From positions 124,001 to 188,000 of the forward strand of contig JBFHFS010000001.1 in assembly GCA_041583495.1 (NCBI GenBank): DNA of 64,000 bases, in the 5' to 3' direction. The DNA comes from JBFHFS01 sp041583495. GTDB taxonomy: Bacteria; Bacteroidota; Bacteroidia; Bacteroidales; Marinilabiliaceae. The first letter of the stretch is position 1. Each line of letters opens with the position of its first letter. Below are positions 16,778-24,997 of this stretch, piece by piece. Both the position numbers and the translations under genes were made by a program. Under the pieces are notes generated by a model. That model saw only the letters and a program-made list of their open reading frames with translations, was not told the DNA's origin and did no database searches.

Positions 16778-18131
16778 TTTTAGTGCAATCTTTATTCAAA
16801 CGATCCTTTCCCCATATTTTTTCAATGCTTCGGATAGCATGTTCACCACTGAGTTTTCTGCTTTTCTCCATCGTGCGCTGAATGAACACACAACTGGAAA
16901 GATGGGCTTCTTTTCGTGCAACATCCTGAGCCAGGCTAAGACAATTAGGGGCGCCACAAGCGCCGCAGTCGATCCCCGGCAAGAAACACATCAGGTGTCT
17001 TACCTGCTTCATCTTACGCATCGCCTCACCCATATTTTCGTCCAGTACCATCATCATGCGCGGTACCAGAGGACCTATGGTCAGGTGTTTTTGCATGAAG
17101 TGGGAATAGGCTTTGATATCCCCCGGAATGGAAGCAACCCCTTCAAAGCGTATGGCTCGTTTGGTCAACCGCTCAACGGTAAGAAACCGGTTCCCACCAA
17201 CCAGAACACCCCCGGCACAGCTCTGATCACAGGCACGTAACTCCAAAAAATCGATCGCGCTAATCTCATCATTTTCCAGCTTCTCGAGAAACTCAATCAC
17301 ATTATGAATCTCATCAATGGCTAAACACCGACCTTCCATCGGTCCGGCTTCCCCATTGGTGAGACTCCATTGAATAGACTGGGGGCTCAAAAAAGGCAAC
17401 ATCTCGCCAGGCGAAATCCCGGACCAGCCGACGCGATTCTTAATAAGAGAAAATAACCTGTTGTATAAGAAGGTCATGTTAATAACCCCATTCACGGGAG
17501 AAGAACTCTCGCCCACAGGGCTTTTCACCGCAGCGATCTTGGCGGCACAAGGGGTCACATAAAATATCCCAATATCCTCCGGATTATATCCTTCATCCTC
17601 GAGCCGCTTTCTGAAATAGATAGCAGAGGCATCAATGGGCGGCTTCACCCTCAGTATTTGATCCACCAAAGATGGAAACCGCACCTGTATCAGCCTTACC
17701 ACAGCTGGGCAGAATGAAGAAATAACCGGTTTTGAGTCCATTTCAACGGCCGCCTGTTTCATGGCCTGAACGATGAGGCCGGAAGTATGTTCCGTTTGAA
17801 AAATATGCGTGAATCCCAACTGACGCATCGCGCTAAATATCTCGGATTCTGAGACGTTGGACGGGAATTGACCTATAAGCACAGCAGGAACAAGTGCAAC
17901 CCTGCATTTATAGCTGAATATTTTTTCAAAATCGTCCTGTTCCACATAGATAGCATCCACCGGGCAGGCCCTCATGCATTCACCACAGTCCACACACCAG
18001 TTGGACCGAATCTCTGCCACCCCGTCACGAATCCGAATAGCACTTGTAGGGCATACAGTCATACAATGTGTACAACCGTAACAGCGATCCCGATCGACCT
18101 TTAAGGCATGATAAAAATGTGATTCGCCCAT
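16752..18131 (-). CDS. Putative sensory [FeFe] hydrogenase, group D-like (no proton-relay Cys)
   Basis: 459 residues. Two N-terminal [4Fe-4S] motifs (CYGCTHCMTVCP at 17-28; CVDCGECMRACP at 46-57), an H-cluster domain, and a C-terminal [4Fe-4S] domain (Cys389, 392, 397, 414). H-cluster ligands seem kept: Cys141 (SSFCPAV), Cys195 (VTPCAAK), Cys301 and Cys305 (RACDQSCAGGV). The position of the proton-relay cysteine of active enzymes is Phe140, and the conserved Met before the second motif is Thr. This pattern and the operon fit group D putative sensory hydrogenases. It lies in the middle of the regulatory genes, so a role as H2 or redox sensor rather than producer is likely. Confidence 0.82.
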   Translation of the reverse strand: MGESHFYHALKVDRDRCYGCTHCMTVCPTSAIRIRDGVAEIRSNWCVDCGECMRACPVDAIYVEQDDFEKIFSYKCRVALVPAVLIGQFPSNVSESEIFSAMRQLGFTHIFQTEHTSGLIVQAMKQAAVEMDSKPVISSFCPAVVRLIQVRFPSLVDQILRVKPPIDASAIYFRKRLEDEGYNPEDIGIFYVTPCAAKIAAVKSPVGESSSPVNGVINMTFLYNRLFSLIKNRVGWSGISPGEMLPFLSPQSIQWSLTNGEAGPMEGRCLAIDEIHNVIEFLEKLENDEISAIDFLELRACDQSCAGGVLVGGNRFLTVERLTKRAIRFEGVASIPGDIKAYSHFMQKHLTIGPLVPRMMMVLDENMGEAMRKMKQVRHLMCFLPGIDCGACGAPNCLSLAQDVARKEAHLSSCVFIQRTMEKSRKLSGEHAIRSIEKIWGKDRLNKDCTKIGAKNESV

Positions 18132-18137
18132 TTCCTG

Positions 18138-18587
18138 CTATCCGAGATTGGTTATCATTTCTACAACGGTTCCTTCGCCTACCGTACTGGTAATGTTCAG
18201 TTCATCGGCATTTTTTTTCATATTGGGTAACCCCATGCCAGCGCCAAAGCCCATCTCCCTAACCGATTGGGATGCCGTAGAAAAGCCGGCTTCCATAGCT
18301 TTGGGAATATCGGGAATGCCCGGCCCGGTATCTTCAATCCTAACAACAATCCGTGTGGGATCCAATGTCACATAGATGATTCCCTTTTGAGCGTGGGCTA
18401 CCACATTTACTTCCCCTTCGAACAAGGCTACCACAACCCGTTTGATGACCGAAGCATCCACGTTGAGTTGCTTTAACACCTTCTTAACAGAGCTGCTGGC
18501 ATGCCCAGCCCTGGAAAAATTCCCCCCCTCAATTTCATATTTAAACTCCATGCTCATTTCAATATACTGATTGCAATCCTGCCTCAT
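18138..18587 (-). CDS. RsbT/RsbW-like GHKL ATPase
   Basis: 149 residues, or about 137-139 if it begins at the inner Met codons at 18557 or 18551. The ATP-binding fold is visible: N-box ALFEGEVNVVAHAQ, G1 EDTGPGIPD and G2 GFGAGMGLPNMKK. This is the size and motif set of anti-sigma or RsbT-type serine kinases used in partner switching. It overlaps the end of the DRTGG-2 gene by 29 bp with the upstream start and not with the inner ones. It is followed 6 bp later by the sensory hydrogenase gene. No STAS-domain partner or sigma factor is encoded nearby. Confidence 0.85.
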   Translation of the reverse strand: MRQDCNQYIEMSMEFKYEIEGGNFSRAGHASSSVKKVLKQLNVDASVIKRVVVALFEGEVNVVAHAQKGIIYVTLDPTRIVVRIEDTGPGIPDIPKAMEAGFSTASQSVREMGFGAGMGLPNMKKNADELNITSTVGEGTVVEMITNLG

Positions 18588-18903
18588 GTAATTTTACCAC
18601 AGCCCTGTAAAGGGAGTAGCGACACTCCAGAAGCACCATCCTATTCTCCCTGGCAATTTGGATCATTTCGGGAGACACCTTTTTGCCGCGCACAAATACA
18701 ATACAAACAATATCGGCCATCTCTGCGGTCCTGATGGTTTGTGGACTGGCCATACCCGTTATCAATGCCAAATGATCACTATCGAGCGTCAACACATCGC
18801 TCAACAAATCACTTGCAAACCCATAGTGCACCTCCACTTCCAAAAACGCCTCCCCACAAACCACTTTGGCATCCAAAACATCGGCCATTGTTTTTATCTT
18901 CAT
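18559..18903 (-). CDS. DRTGG-type regulatory domain protein 2
   Basis: 114 residues. VHYGFASDLLSDVLTLDS and the ADIVCIVFVRGKKVSPEMI strand-helix unit match the stand-alone DRTGG domain and align with the paralogue at 16415. It is the first gene of operon 1, after a 345-bp non-coding stretch, and is the likely entry point of transcription. Function unknown beyond ligand-binding regulation by family. Confidence 0.82.
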   Translation of the reverse strand: MKIKTMADVLDAKVVCGEAFLEVEVHYGFASDLLSDVLTLDSDHLALITGMASPQTIRTAEMADIVCIVFVRGKKVSPEMIQIARENRMVLLECRYSLYRAVVKLHEAGLQSVY

Positions 18904-19248
18904 CCGTAAATTATTTGCATTTTTAAACCCTGATTGATCATGCCCCTGGTTTATCTTGCCTCTGCCCCTCTATCAGAAATCCTTTGGGAAGGGCCTGAAT
19001 ACCGACACGTTTTTCAACACTAAAACAAACAACTTAACCTCTTTTAACACTCATTCTCACCAACTTCACTCATCTTTTTCTTACCACAAACTCTTCGCAA
19101 TCAAAACACTAACCCATCGCATCAATTAAAGAAAATTTTCCTGATTCAATTATCTAAACTACAATCTTTATTAAATAAATAAAACAACAAAACCACTTGT
19201 GGTCTAATTAATATCCAGTCTAAATTGCCTCCCAAAGGGACCCTGAGT
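18904..19248. other. 345-bp intergenic region ahead of hydrogenase operon 1
   Basis: AT-rich, no reading frame of interest. It should hold the promoter of the nine- or ten-gene operon that starts at 18903. I see no clear TAnnTTTG element and no strong hairpin after the stop of the phosphatase gene, so read-through from operon 2 is possible. Confidence 0.55.
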
Positions 19249-20442
19249 TTAAATATACTCCAGCTCCACCTCCTTTAATAGCTTATCTTCGAGCAAGGCC
19301 ACCACCCGTTTAATCACGGTACGGCGAATTTCCAATTCAACGGGTAAACTGGGATCCTGGTGGGCCACGTTTATGCGGGTGCCGTTTAGCACATGAATCT
19401 TATCACTCTCGACCAGCAACTTTATCACCTGTTCAGCGGGTCCATTGCCAAGTCGGGTATCGCTGTTGTAATTTTCCAGAATCCGAACCACCTTACCCAG
19501 GGTAAGAATTCCCTCAGTAACCAGATTAATACCTTCGACATACGAAACCGGAGGCAATTCCGGATCGCTGGATTCCATGCCAGCATCAAATTTCAGTGCC
19601 AGCTCCCGGGCAATAATCTCAGCGGTGGTGCCCCCTGCCACAATTTTCTTCCCATTAAAGCGCTGAACTTTTAGTGCAAAATCCAAATCCCGGCGCTCGT
19701 CAAACGGAGGACCACTGACGAGCAACAACTTGCGGGGTTCCCTAAAATAAATCACCCCACAGGAAGTATCATCTTTGGGACGCTCCCCATCGTGGAGTGC
19801 CGCGGTCTGAATAACTTTTTTGGCCATCTTTGTGGAGGAGATGAAGGGATTGTTTTTTAAGGTCTTTAAGACATAAGCCGAGGCATCTTCACGCCCCCAA
19901 CCAAAGGGAAAGACCCGGGAGCCCATCCCCGATTGAATGATGCCATCGCTCCAAAACACAATACGGTCTTCTTTCTGTGCTGTAAAAGAGAAAGTTCTTA
20001 TCTCCTTGCCTTTATGCCTTTCGGATTGAAGTTTCAGAATCTCCCAATCGGTTTTGAACACTTCATTCCCACGCAAAACCATGCAGGCAGGATTGTCGTA
20101 TTCAACAATGGTGGTTTTCCCATCGTCTTCAAGATCGATAATGGTAAAGGTAGAGTAACTAATTCCGCGAACAGAACAGACGGGCAGGGTATCCATGATA
20201 ATTTCAGCCGTTTTAATCACTTCGCGGTGTTCTATGGTAAAGTTAACCACCATCGAGGCTGTTAGAGAAGCCAACACATTAGCCTTGATTCCCGAGCCCA
20301 TACCATCGGAAAGGACCACGATGGTTCGCCCCTCCTCCCGAACTCTTCGAACCAGGAATACATCCCCGCAGATGGATTCTCCTACGTGGTTATTTTGCGC
20401 ACAGAAGATATCCAGAAACATACTATTCTCGGCTAAACCCAT
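19249..20442 (-). CDS. SpoIIE-family (PP2C-type) serine phosphatase
   Basis: 397 residues. The PP2C metal-binding signature is present: VLSDGMGSGIKANV near residue 45, FWSDGIIQSGMG near 172, and KDDTSCGVIYF near 227. The C-terminal 150 residues form a separate region (ALKVQRFNGKKIVAGGTTAEI onwards) found in this family of cluster-linked phosphatases and of unknown function. There are no transmembrane segments, unlike true SpoIIE. SpoIIE-type phosphatases dephosphorylate anti-anti-sigma proteins phosphorylated by GHKL kinases, matching the two GHKL genes in operon 1. It follows the PAS-hydrogenase gene by 188 bp; that pairing defines group C3-type sensory hydrogenases in the published classification as I recall it. 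Confidence 0.88.
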   Translation of the reverse strand: MGLAENSMFLDIFCAQNNHVGESICGDVFLVRRVREEGRTIVVLSDGMGSGIKANVLASLTASMVVNFTIEHREVIKTAEIIMDTLPVCSVRGISYSTFTIIDLEDDGKTTIVEYDNPACMVLRGNEVFKTDWEILKLQSERHKGKEIRTFSFTAQKEDRIVFWSDGIIQSGMGSRVFPFGWGREDASAYVLKTLKNNPFISSTKMAKKVIQTAALHDGERPKDDTSCGVIYFREPRKLLLVSGPPFDERRDLDFALKVQRFNGKKIVAGGTTAEIIARELALKFDAGMESSDPELPPVSYVEGINLVTEGILTLGKVVRILENYNSDTRLGNGPAEQVIKLLVESDKIHVLNGTRINVAHQDPSLPVELEIRRTVIKRVVALLEDKLLKEVELEYI

Positions 20443-20630
20443 AACTCAATTTAAAAAGCGGTACAAGCGAAAAACTATCACAATTATAATACTGAGCCTA
20501 TTCTACAACTCCCCAAAATCACCTTTGCCCCCTAAGAAACCGCCACGCGTTGGATGATTTCCGACCCATCTGAAAGTTGATTCTACCACATAGGGATTTC
20601 GAATTAAAGTATCCCCAAGCCGGGCGGCCC

Positions 20631-22496
20631 TTATTTTTTCTTAATTTCACTCTCATCGGAAGAACCCAATTTTTGGGCTTCAATAATGGAGGTTAATATT
20701 TTCTCTGTTTTGGAGGCACTCTCGCCCAATAAAAAGGCAATCTGCTGCACCGTTTCCAGGTTATCCCGAATGACGGCCCTGGCCCTGTTGATGACCTCTT
20801 CGCGACGAACATCGGGGGTTGTAAGATCGCGTATAATCCCCCCCACGACCTTGCCTTTTTTTATGGTAAAAACAGAGACATTAAGAAAGGATTCCCCGGC
20901 TTTGGCATCGCGATTAAGAAGATCCTGCCCCGATTGAAGAACTGAGGCAAAAAGCCGATGAAAAGGCACCAGTGCGGCCAACTCGGCACCACGCAGGCCG
21001 GGCACCACGTCGTTTATGGCCTTGGCATCTTCACCAGCCATCTCCACAAAGCCCCTATTAGATTCGATAATTCTGAGGTGCTCATCCACAATTACAACTC
21101 CCGCCCTGATCTTATCGAGCATGGCGGTGGTCGTTTCGGCGGCTTCGCGGGCAGCCAGCTCCTCTTTCCTAGCTTTCTCCTCACTATTCTTTAAAGCCTC
21201 TTTGGTTTTTTTCAGATTCTCGTTGGTGGAATTCAACTTATTAATGTAGGTGTGCATCTTATGAATGGTGTAGGTATAGCACATCTCGTAGTTGGTAAGC
21301 CCCTGACAATGAGCTACAGCAAACTCACGGCAGGAAGGGTAGCCACAGGCACCGCATCCAAGTTGGTCTTCCACTTTTTCTTTGCCCATTTCGTGCAATA
21401 CCCTAAGTATTTCATTCTCCGGAGGGAACGGCAATCGCAGATCCTGCACCGCAAATTCCCGGGAGAGGTCTAATGTGCTGAATTTCCGGATAAATCCTTC
21501 CCACTCCTTTTCATTAAAATTCTTCAATCGCTTGGTCACATATTTAATTACCTCAGAGCGTCTCAAAAACTTTTTTCCTCCCGACGAGTTTCCCGGCCCC
21601 ATGATACATCCTTCGCAATAGAAAAGGTCGAGGTGTTGCTTCAACCCGATCTCTGTTTTAAATTCACGCAGCGATTGTAAAAAATTATTACGCCCCTCTG
21701 TACTTATTATTCTGGCGCTCAACAAATCCTGATTGATATCTACAGCCTGCATAAAACCCCGGCTGATAGGGAAAAGACCACCCTTGCGGCCCAATGGCGG
21801 ATCGAAATCACTGAACTCGACAGAATTTTCGGTAATCCCCTCCTCGGCAAACATCTCCCTGAGCTCCACAAACGAGAGCACCCCCTCAGTAGAACCATCC
21901 CCTTTAAAATGTCGGGCATCATCCTTACAGGCCACACAAGCAGTGATATAAACCACCCTGACACCCTCTCCATACATTTTTCGGGTAACCTTTGCCATGG
22001 CTACATAGGGAGGCACAATGGGCGCCAGATTATCCACCAACTGGGGATGGTACCGTTCAACATTACTAATTACAGGAGGACATGTGGTGGTTATATAGTA
22101 CTTCCCATGAAAATTCGTGAAAAGTTCCTGATATTTTACGGAAACCAGATCCACGCCAAAAGCCGCCTCCAACACAAATTCAAAGCCCAGCTCCCGAAGC
22201 ATTGCCACAAACTTGCGATAATCGGTAATATCGGTAAACTCCCCCGAAATAGTCGGATCACAAATGGCGGCCACCGGTTGTTCCCCCTGCAACAAGGCCC
22301 GAACCCTCTCTTTCTCATCCCTGTATGAAATGGCATCCTGAGCACACATAGAGACACAGTTTCCGCACCCTATGCACCTGGAGGGAATAATCTCGGCATG
22401 TTTGGCCACAATTTTTATGGCCTTAGCCGGGCAAACCCTTATACAAGTAAAACTCAGATTACATTTTTCGGGATCTACATGAATCAATTGGCCCAT
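20631..22496 (-). CDS. Putative sensory [FeFe] hydrogenase with PAS domain (HydS, group C-like)
   Basis: 621 residues. Order: two [4Fe-4S] motifs (Cys12, 18, 22 region; CIGCGNCVSMCA at 41-52), H-cluster domain, [4Fe-4S] domain (Cys381, 384, 389, 406), coiled coil (about 415-455), PAS domain (about 460-565), C-terminal helical tail. H-cluster motifs are degenerate: TTTCPPV (Cys139; Thr138 where the proton-relay Cys would be), TACVACK (Cys187), and YCEGCIMGPG (Cys294 and Cys297, one residue shorter than the usual CxxxC). This is the layout of putative H2-sensing hydrogenases and of HfsB-like proteins. It is followed by the phosphatase gene, suggesting H2 or redox state is passed through PAS to the phosphatase. 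Confidence 0.88.
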   Translation of the reverse strand: MGQLIHVDPEKCNLSFTCIRVCPAKAIKIVAKHAEIIPSRCIGCGNCVSMCAQDAISYRDEKERVRALLQGEQPVAAICDPTISGEFTDITDYRKFVAMLRELGFEFVLEAAFGVDLVSVKYQELFTNFHGKYYITTTCPPVISNVERYHPQLVDNLAPIVPPYVAMAKVTRKMYGEGVRVVYITACVACKDDARHFKGDGSTEGVLSFVELREMFAEEGITENSVEFSDFDPPLGRKGGLFPISRGFMQAVDINQDLLSARIISTEGRNNFLQSLREFKTEIGLKQHLDLFYCEGCIMGPGNSSGGKKFLRRSEVIKYVTKRLKNFNEKEWEGFIRKFSTLDLSREFAVQDLRLPFPPENEILRVLHEMGKEKVEDQLGCGACGYPSCREFAVAHCQGLTNYEMCYTYTIHKMHTYINKLNSTNENLKKTKEALKNSEEKARKEELAAREAAETTTAMLDKIRAGVVIVDEHLRIIESNRGFVEMAGEDAKAINDVVPGLRGAELAALVPFHRLFASVLQSGQDLLNRDAKAGESFLNVSVFTIKKGKVVGGIIRDLTTPDVRREEVINRARAVIRDNLETVQQIAFLLGESASKTEKILTSIIEAQKLGSSDESEIKKK

Positions 22497-22547
22497 ATCT
22501 CCTTTTGTTTGGTCACTTATTAAACACCCAACCCTCCACCATCCTCT

Positions 22548-22850
22548 CTATTCGCTCAATTCATCCTCAAAAAACTGATTCAATATTTCATAGACATTGT
22601 CCTCATTGACATGATAATATACTTTATCTTCAATTTTCAAAATAGGCCCCTTGTCACACAAGGAAGCACACAAATCTCCATGAAAAAAGACCCGGTTTTC
22701 CAAACCTTTCTCTTTAATGTAGGTTTTAATGGTTTCGAGGGTTTTTTTATTACCCTTAGAGAAACAAGAACTTCCCAAACAGATTGTAATATTATACTCG
22801 TTACTCATTCCAGATAAATTAGTAATGTCTGTTGAAACCGTCGCTTGCAT
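22548..22850 (-). CDS. Small thioredoxin-like [2Fe-2S] ferredoxin
   Basis: 100 residues. CLGSSCFSKGNKKTLETI and HGDLCASLCDKGP give the C-x4/5-C and C-x3-C ligand pairs of NuoE-type [2Fe-2S] domains, but the N-terminal helical part of NuoE is missing. It lies 51 bp upstream of the PAS-hydrogenase gene and may deliver electrons to that sensor or to HydB-2, which lacks such a domain of its own. Start at an inner Met (MSNEYNITICLG, 22805) is equally possible. Confidence 0.82.
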   Translation of the reverse strand: MQATVSTDITNLSGMSNEYNITICLGSSCFSKGNKKTLETIKTYIKEKGLENRVFFHGDLCASLCDKGPILKIEDKVYYHVNEDNVYEILNQFFEDELSE

Positions 22851-23188
22851 CCTGCATAAACCCTATTGCCCATTGGAATATTCCATCCATACAGCGAACT
22901 TTGTTAAAAATACATAAATTTTTAGACAAGAAATAATGATTTTCCCATCCTTTTAAAAAAAAGAGTTCAACCAACAGGGGGAGCAGATTATGGGATAAAA
23001 ACGAGAAACAAAGAGCCCCATTCAAAGCATCCTTTTCCTTTCTGAAAAGATTCCCTTACAGCATCACCGGCATAGTGGACCAACCAGGAGCAATTTTACA
23101 GCAGATAGCCCGGAGACAGCACATTAAAAAGGCTGTCTCCGGGCTATTTATTTGTACTTCGGTCTATGCACCCCAATAGGTTGGCGAA
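22851..23188. other. 338-bp intergenic region between the sensor operon and hydA-2
   Basis: AT-rich, no credible reading frame. It contains a strong stem-loop at 23105-23147 just after hydA-2, and should contain the promoter for the genes starting at 22850. I could not identify a clear -7 element. Confidence 0.55.
23105..23147 (-). terminator. Stem-loop downstream of hydA-2
   Basis: A 16-bp perfect stem, ATAGCCCGGAGACAGC with its complement, and a 10-11-nt A-rich loop, 41 bp after the hydA-2 stop. It lacks a clear U-tract on the minus strand, so it may stabilise the 3' end or work weakly as a terminator. Confidence 0.6.
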
Positions 23189-24979
23189 TCAATACCTTTG
23201 GCGAGGGGTATAGGAGGTATGTAACAACTTGTGCGACATTTCACCCAAGGGTTCCTCAAGAAACTCCTCGTAGATCTTGACAACTTCAGGGTTTTCGTGC
23301 GACTTGCGAAGCTTTTTACCGGCATCCTCCCGATAAATGGCACTCATCCGCTTTTCCCGAACAGCCGCCGATGTAGGAAGCGGCTGCCCACCTCCGCCCA
23401 AACAACCACCGGGGCAGGCCATAATCTCAATAAAATGATAGTTTACCTTACCATCCTTCACCGCCTGCATCACTTTTTTGGCATTGGCCAGGCCATGTGC
23501 CACACAGGTCTTAAGCTCCACGCCATCCAAAAAAGCCCACTCCTCAAGAGGATCTTCAATTTTTATGGTGGCTTCACGCACCTCCTTCATCCCTCTAACC
23601 GGCAGGATGTTTAACCCGTCGAAAGGCACTTCTCTACCCGTAACCACTTCGTAAACGGTGCGAAGCGCAGCCTCCATGACCCCGCCGGTAGCTCCAAATA
23701 TAACCCCGGCACCAGAGCTTTGCCCCATAATGCTGTCGTAATCGTCATCGGGCAAGGCACTGAAGGTAATTCCGGACTGTTTAATCATCATAGCCAGCTC
23801 CCGGGTAGTAAGCACATAGTCCACATCCTGATAACCACTGGAATGCATCTCTGGGCGGTTGGCTTCAAATTTTTTGGCCGTGCAAGGCATTATGGAAACA
23901 CTGACCATGCTGGCGGGATCCACCCCAATTTTATTGGCATAGAAGGTCTTTACCAATGCCCCAAACATCTGCTGAGGTGATTTTGCGGTTGACAGGTATC
24001 CCAGGAAATCGGGAAAAGTATGCTCAATGAACTTGATCCAACCCGGCGAACAGGAGGTGGTCATCGGCAACTTAACATCCGGATCTTTATCCCTCAGCGC
24101 TTTTTTCAACCGCTGTAACAATTCATTACCCTCTTCAATAATGGTTAAATCGGCGGTAAAGTCGGTATCCAGCACCGAATTAAAGCCAATTCTTCGGAGA
24201 GCCGACACCATTTTTCCAGTCACTATTTCACCGGGTTCCATATCCAGAGCCTCCCCCAGTGCAATTCGCACGGCAGGGGCTGTTTGCACCACCACAAACT
24301 TTTTGGGATCGTAAATAGCATCCCATACATTGTCGATGTAGGTGCGTTCAGTCAAAGCCCCGGTTGGGCATCGGTTAACACATTGGCCACAATTGGTGCA
24401 TACCACCTCGTACATAGGCTTTTCAAAAAAGGTGGACACCTTCATATGCCCCCCTTTATAGGCTACCGTTAAGGCACTGATATTTTGTAGTTCAGAACAT
24501 GTGCGCACACACCGCTGGCAACGGATGCATTTTGAATCATCCTTGATTATGGAGGGAGAATAATAATCAATAGTATACCCCTTCAAAGGCACCAACCCAA
24601 TGAAGCCATCCTCTCCTACAATATATTCGTTGGAAAGAGACTGAAGTTCACATTGCCCATTTTTCAGGCAGGTGGTACATTCGGCCCGGTGTTCAGAGAT
24701 CAACAGCTCTATTACCTGCTTTCGGGCGTTGCGCACCTTCAGACTATTGGTTAAGATCTCAATGCCTTCGGATACCGGGGTTGCACAGGAAGCTATCAAC
24801 CGGTCGCTGCCCACTTGCTCGACCACACAAACCCTGCAATTTCCAGCAATGCAAAGATCCTCGTGATAGCAAAGTGTTGGGATTCGCACATCAATTTGCC
24901 TGGCAGCCTCCAGAATAGAGATCCCTGCCGGAACCGACACGTTGAGATTATTTATTGTAAGGTTAACCATCCCGTCCAT
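23189..24979 (-). CDS. hydA: [FeFe] hydrogenase catalytic subunit HydA-2 (TSCSP variant)
   Basis: 596 residues, domains as in HydA-1: plant-type [2Fe-2S] (CYHEDLCIAGNCRVC), His-Cys3 cluster (HRAECTTCLKNGQC, 98-110), two [4Fe-4S] (CIRCQRCVRTC at 151-161; CTNCGQCVNRCP at 194-205), H-cluster domain. The second motif (MPCTAKKFE, Cys366) and third (MACPGGCLGGGGQ) are canonical, but the first reads TSCSPGW: Cys310 is kept while Ser311 replaces the cysteine that in well-studied enzymes binds the [4Fe-4S] part of the H-cluster. Such variants may be a recognised HndD-type subgroup; I am not sure. hydB-2 is 18 bp upstream, so a second HydABC complex is encoded. Confidence 0.96.
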   Translation of the reverse strand: MDGMVNLTINNLNVSVPAGISILEAARQIDVRIPTLCYHEDLCIAGNCRVCVVEQVGSDRLIASCATPVSEGIEILTNSLKVRNARKQVIELLISEHRAECTTCLKNGQCELQSLSNEYIVGEDGFIGLVPLKGYTIDYYSPSIIKDDSKCIRCQRCVRTCSELQNISALTVAYKGGHMKVSTFFEKPMYEVVCTNCGQCVNRCPTGALTERTYIDNVWDAIYDPKKFVVVQTAPAVRIALGEALDMEPGEIVTGKMVSALRRIGFNSVLDTDFTADLTIIEEGNELLQRLKKALRDKDPDVKLPMTTSCSPGWIKFIEHTFPDFLGYLSTAKSPQQMFGALVKTFYANKIGVDPASMVSVSIMPCTAKKFEANRPEMHSSGYQDVDYVLTTRELAMMIKQSGITFSALPDDDYDSIMGQSSGAGVIFGATGGVMEAALRTVYEVVTGREVPFDGLNILPVRGMKEVREATIKIEDPLEEWAFLDGVELKTCVAHGLANAKKVMQAVKDGKVNYHFIEIMACPGGCLGGGGQPLPTSAAVREKRMSAIYREDAGKKLRKSHENPEVVKIYEEFLEEPLGEMSHKLLHTSYTPRQRY

Positions 24980-24997
24980 AAGGCGCTAATTAAAAGA

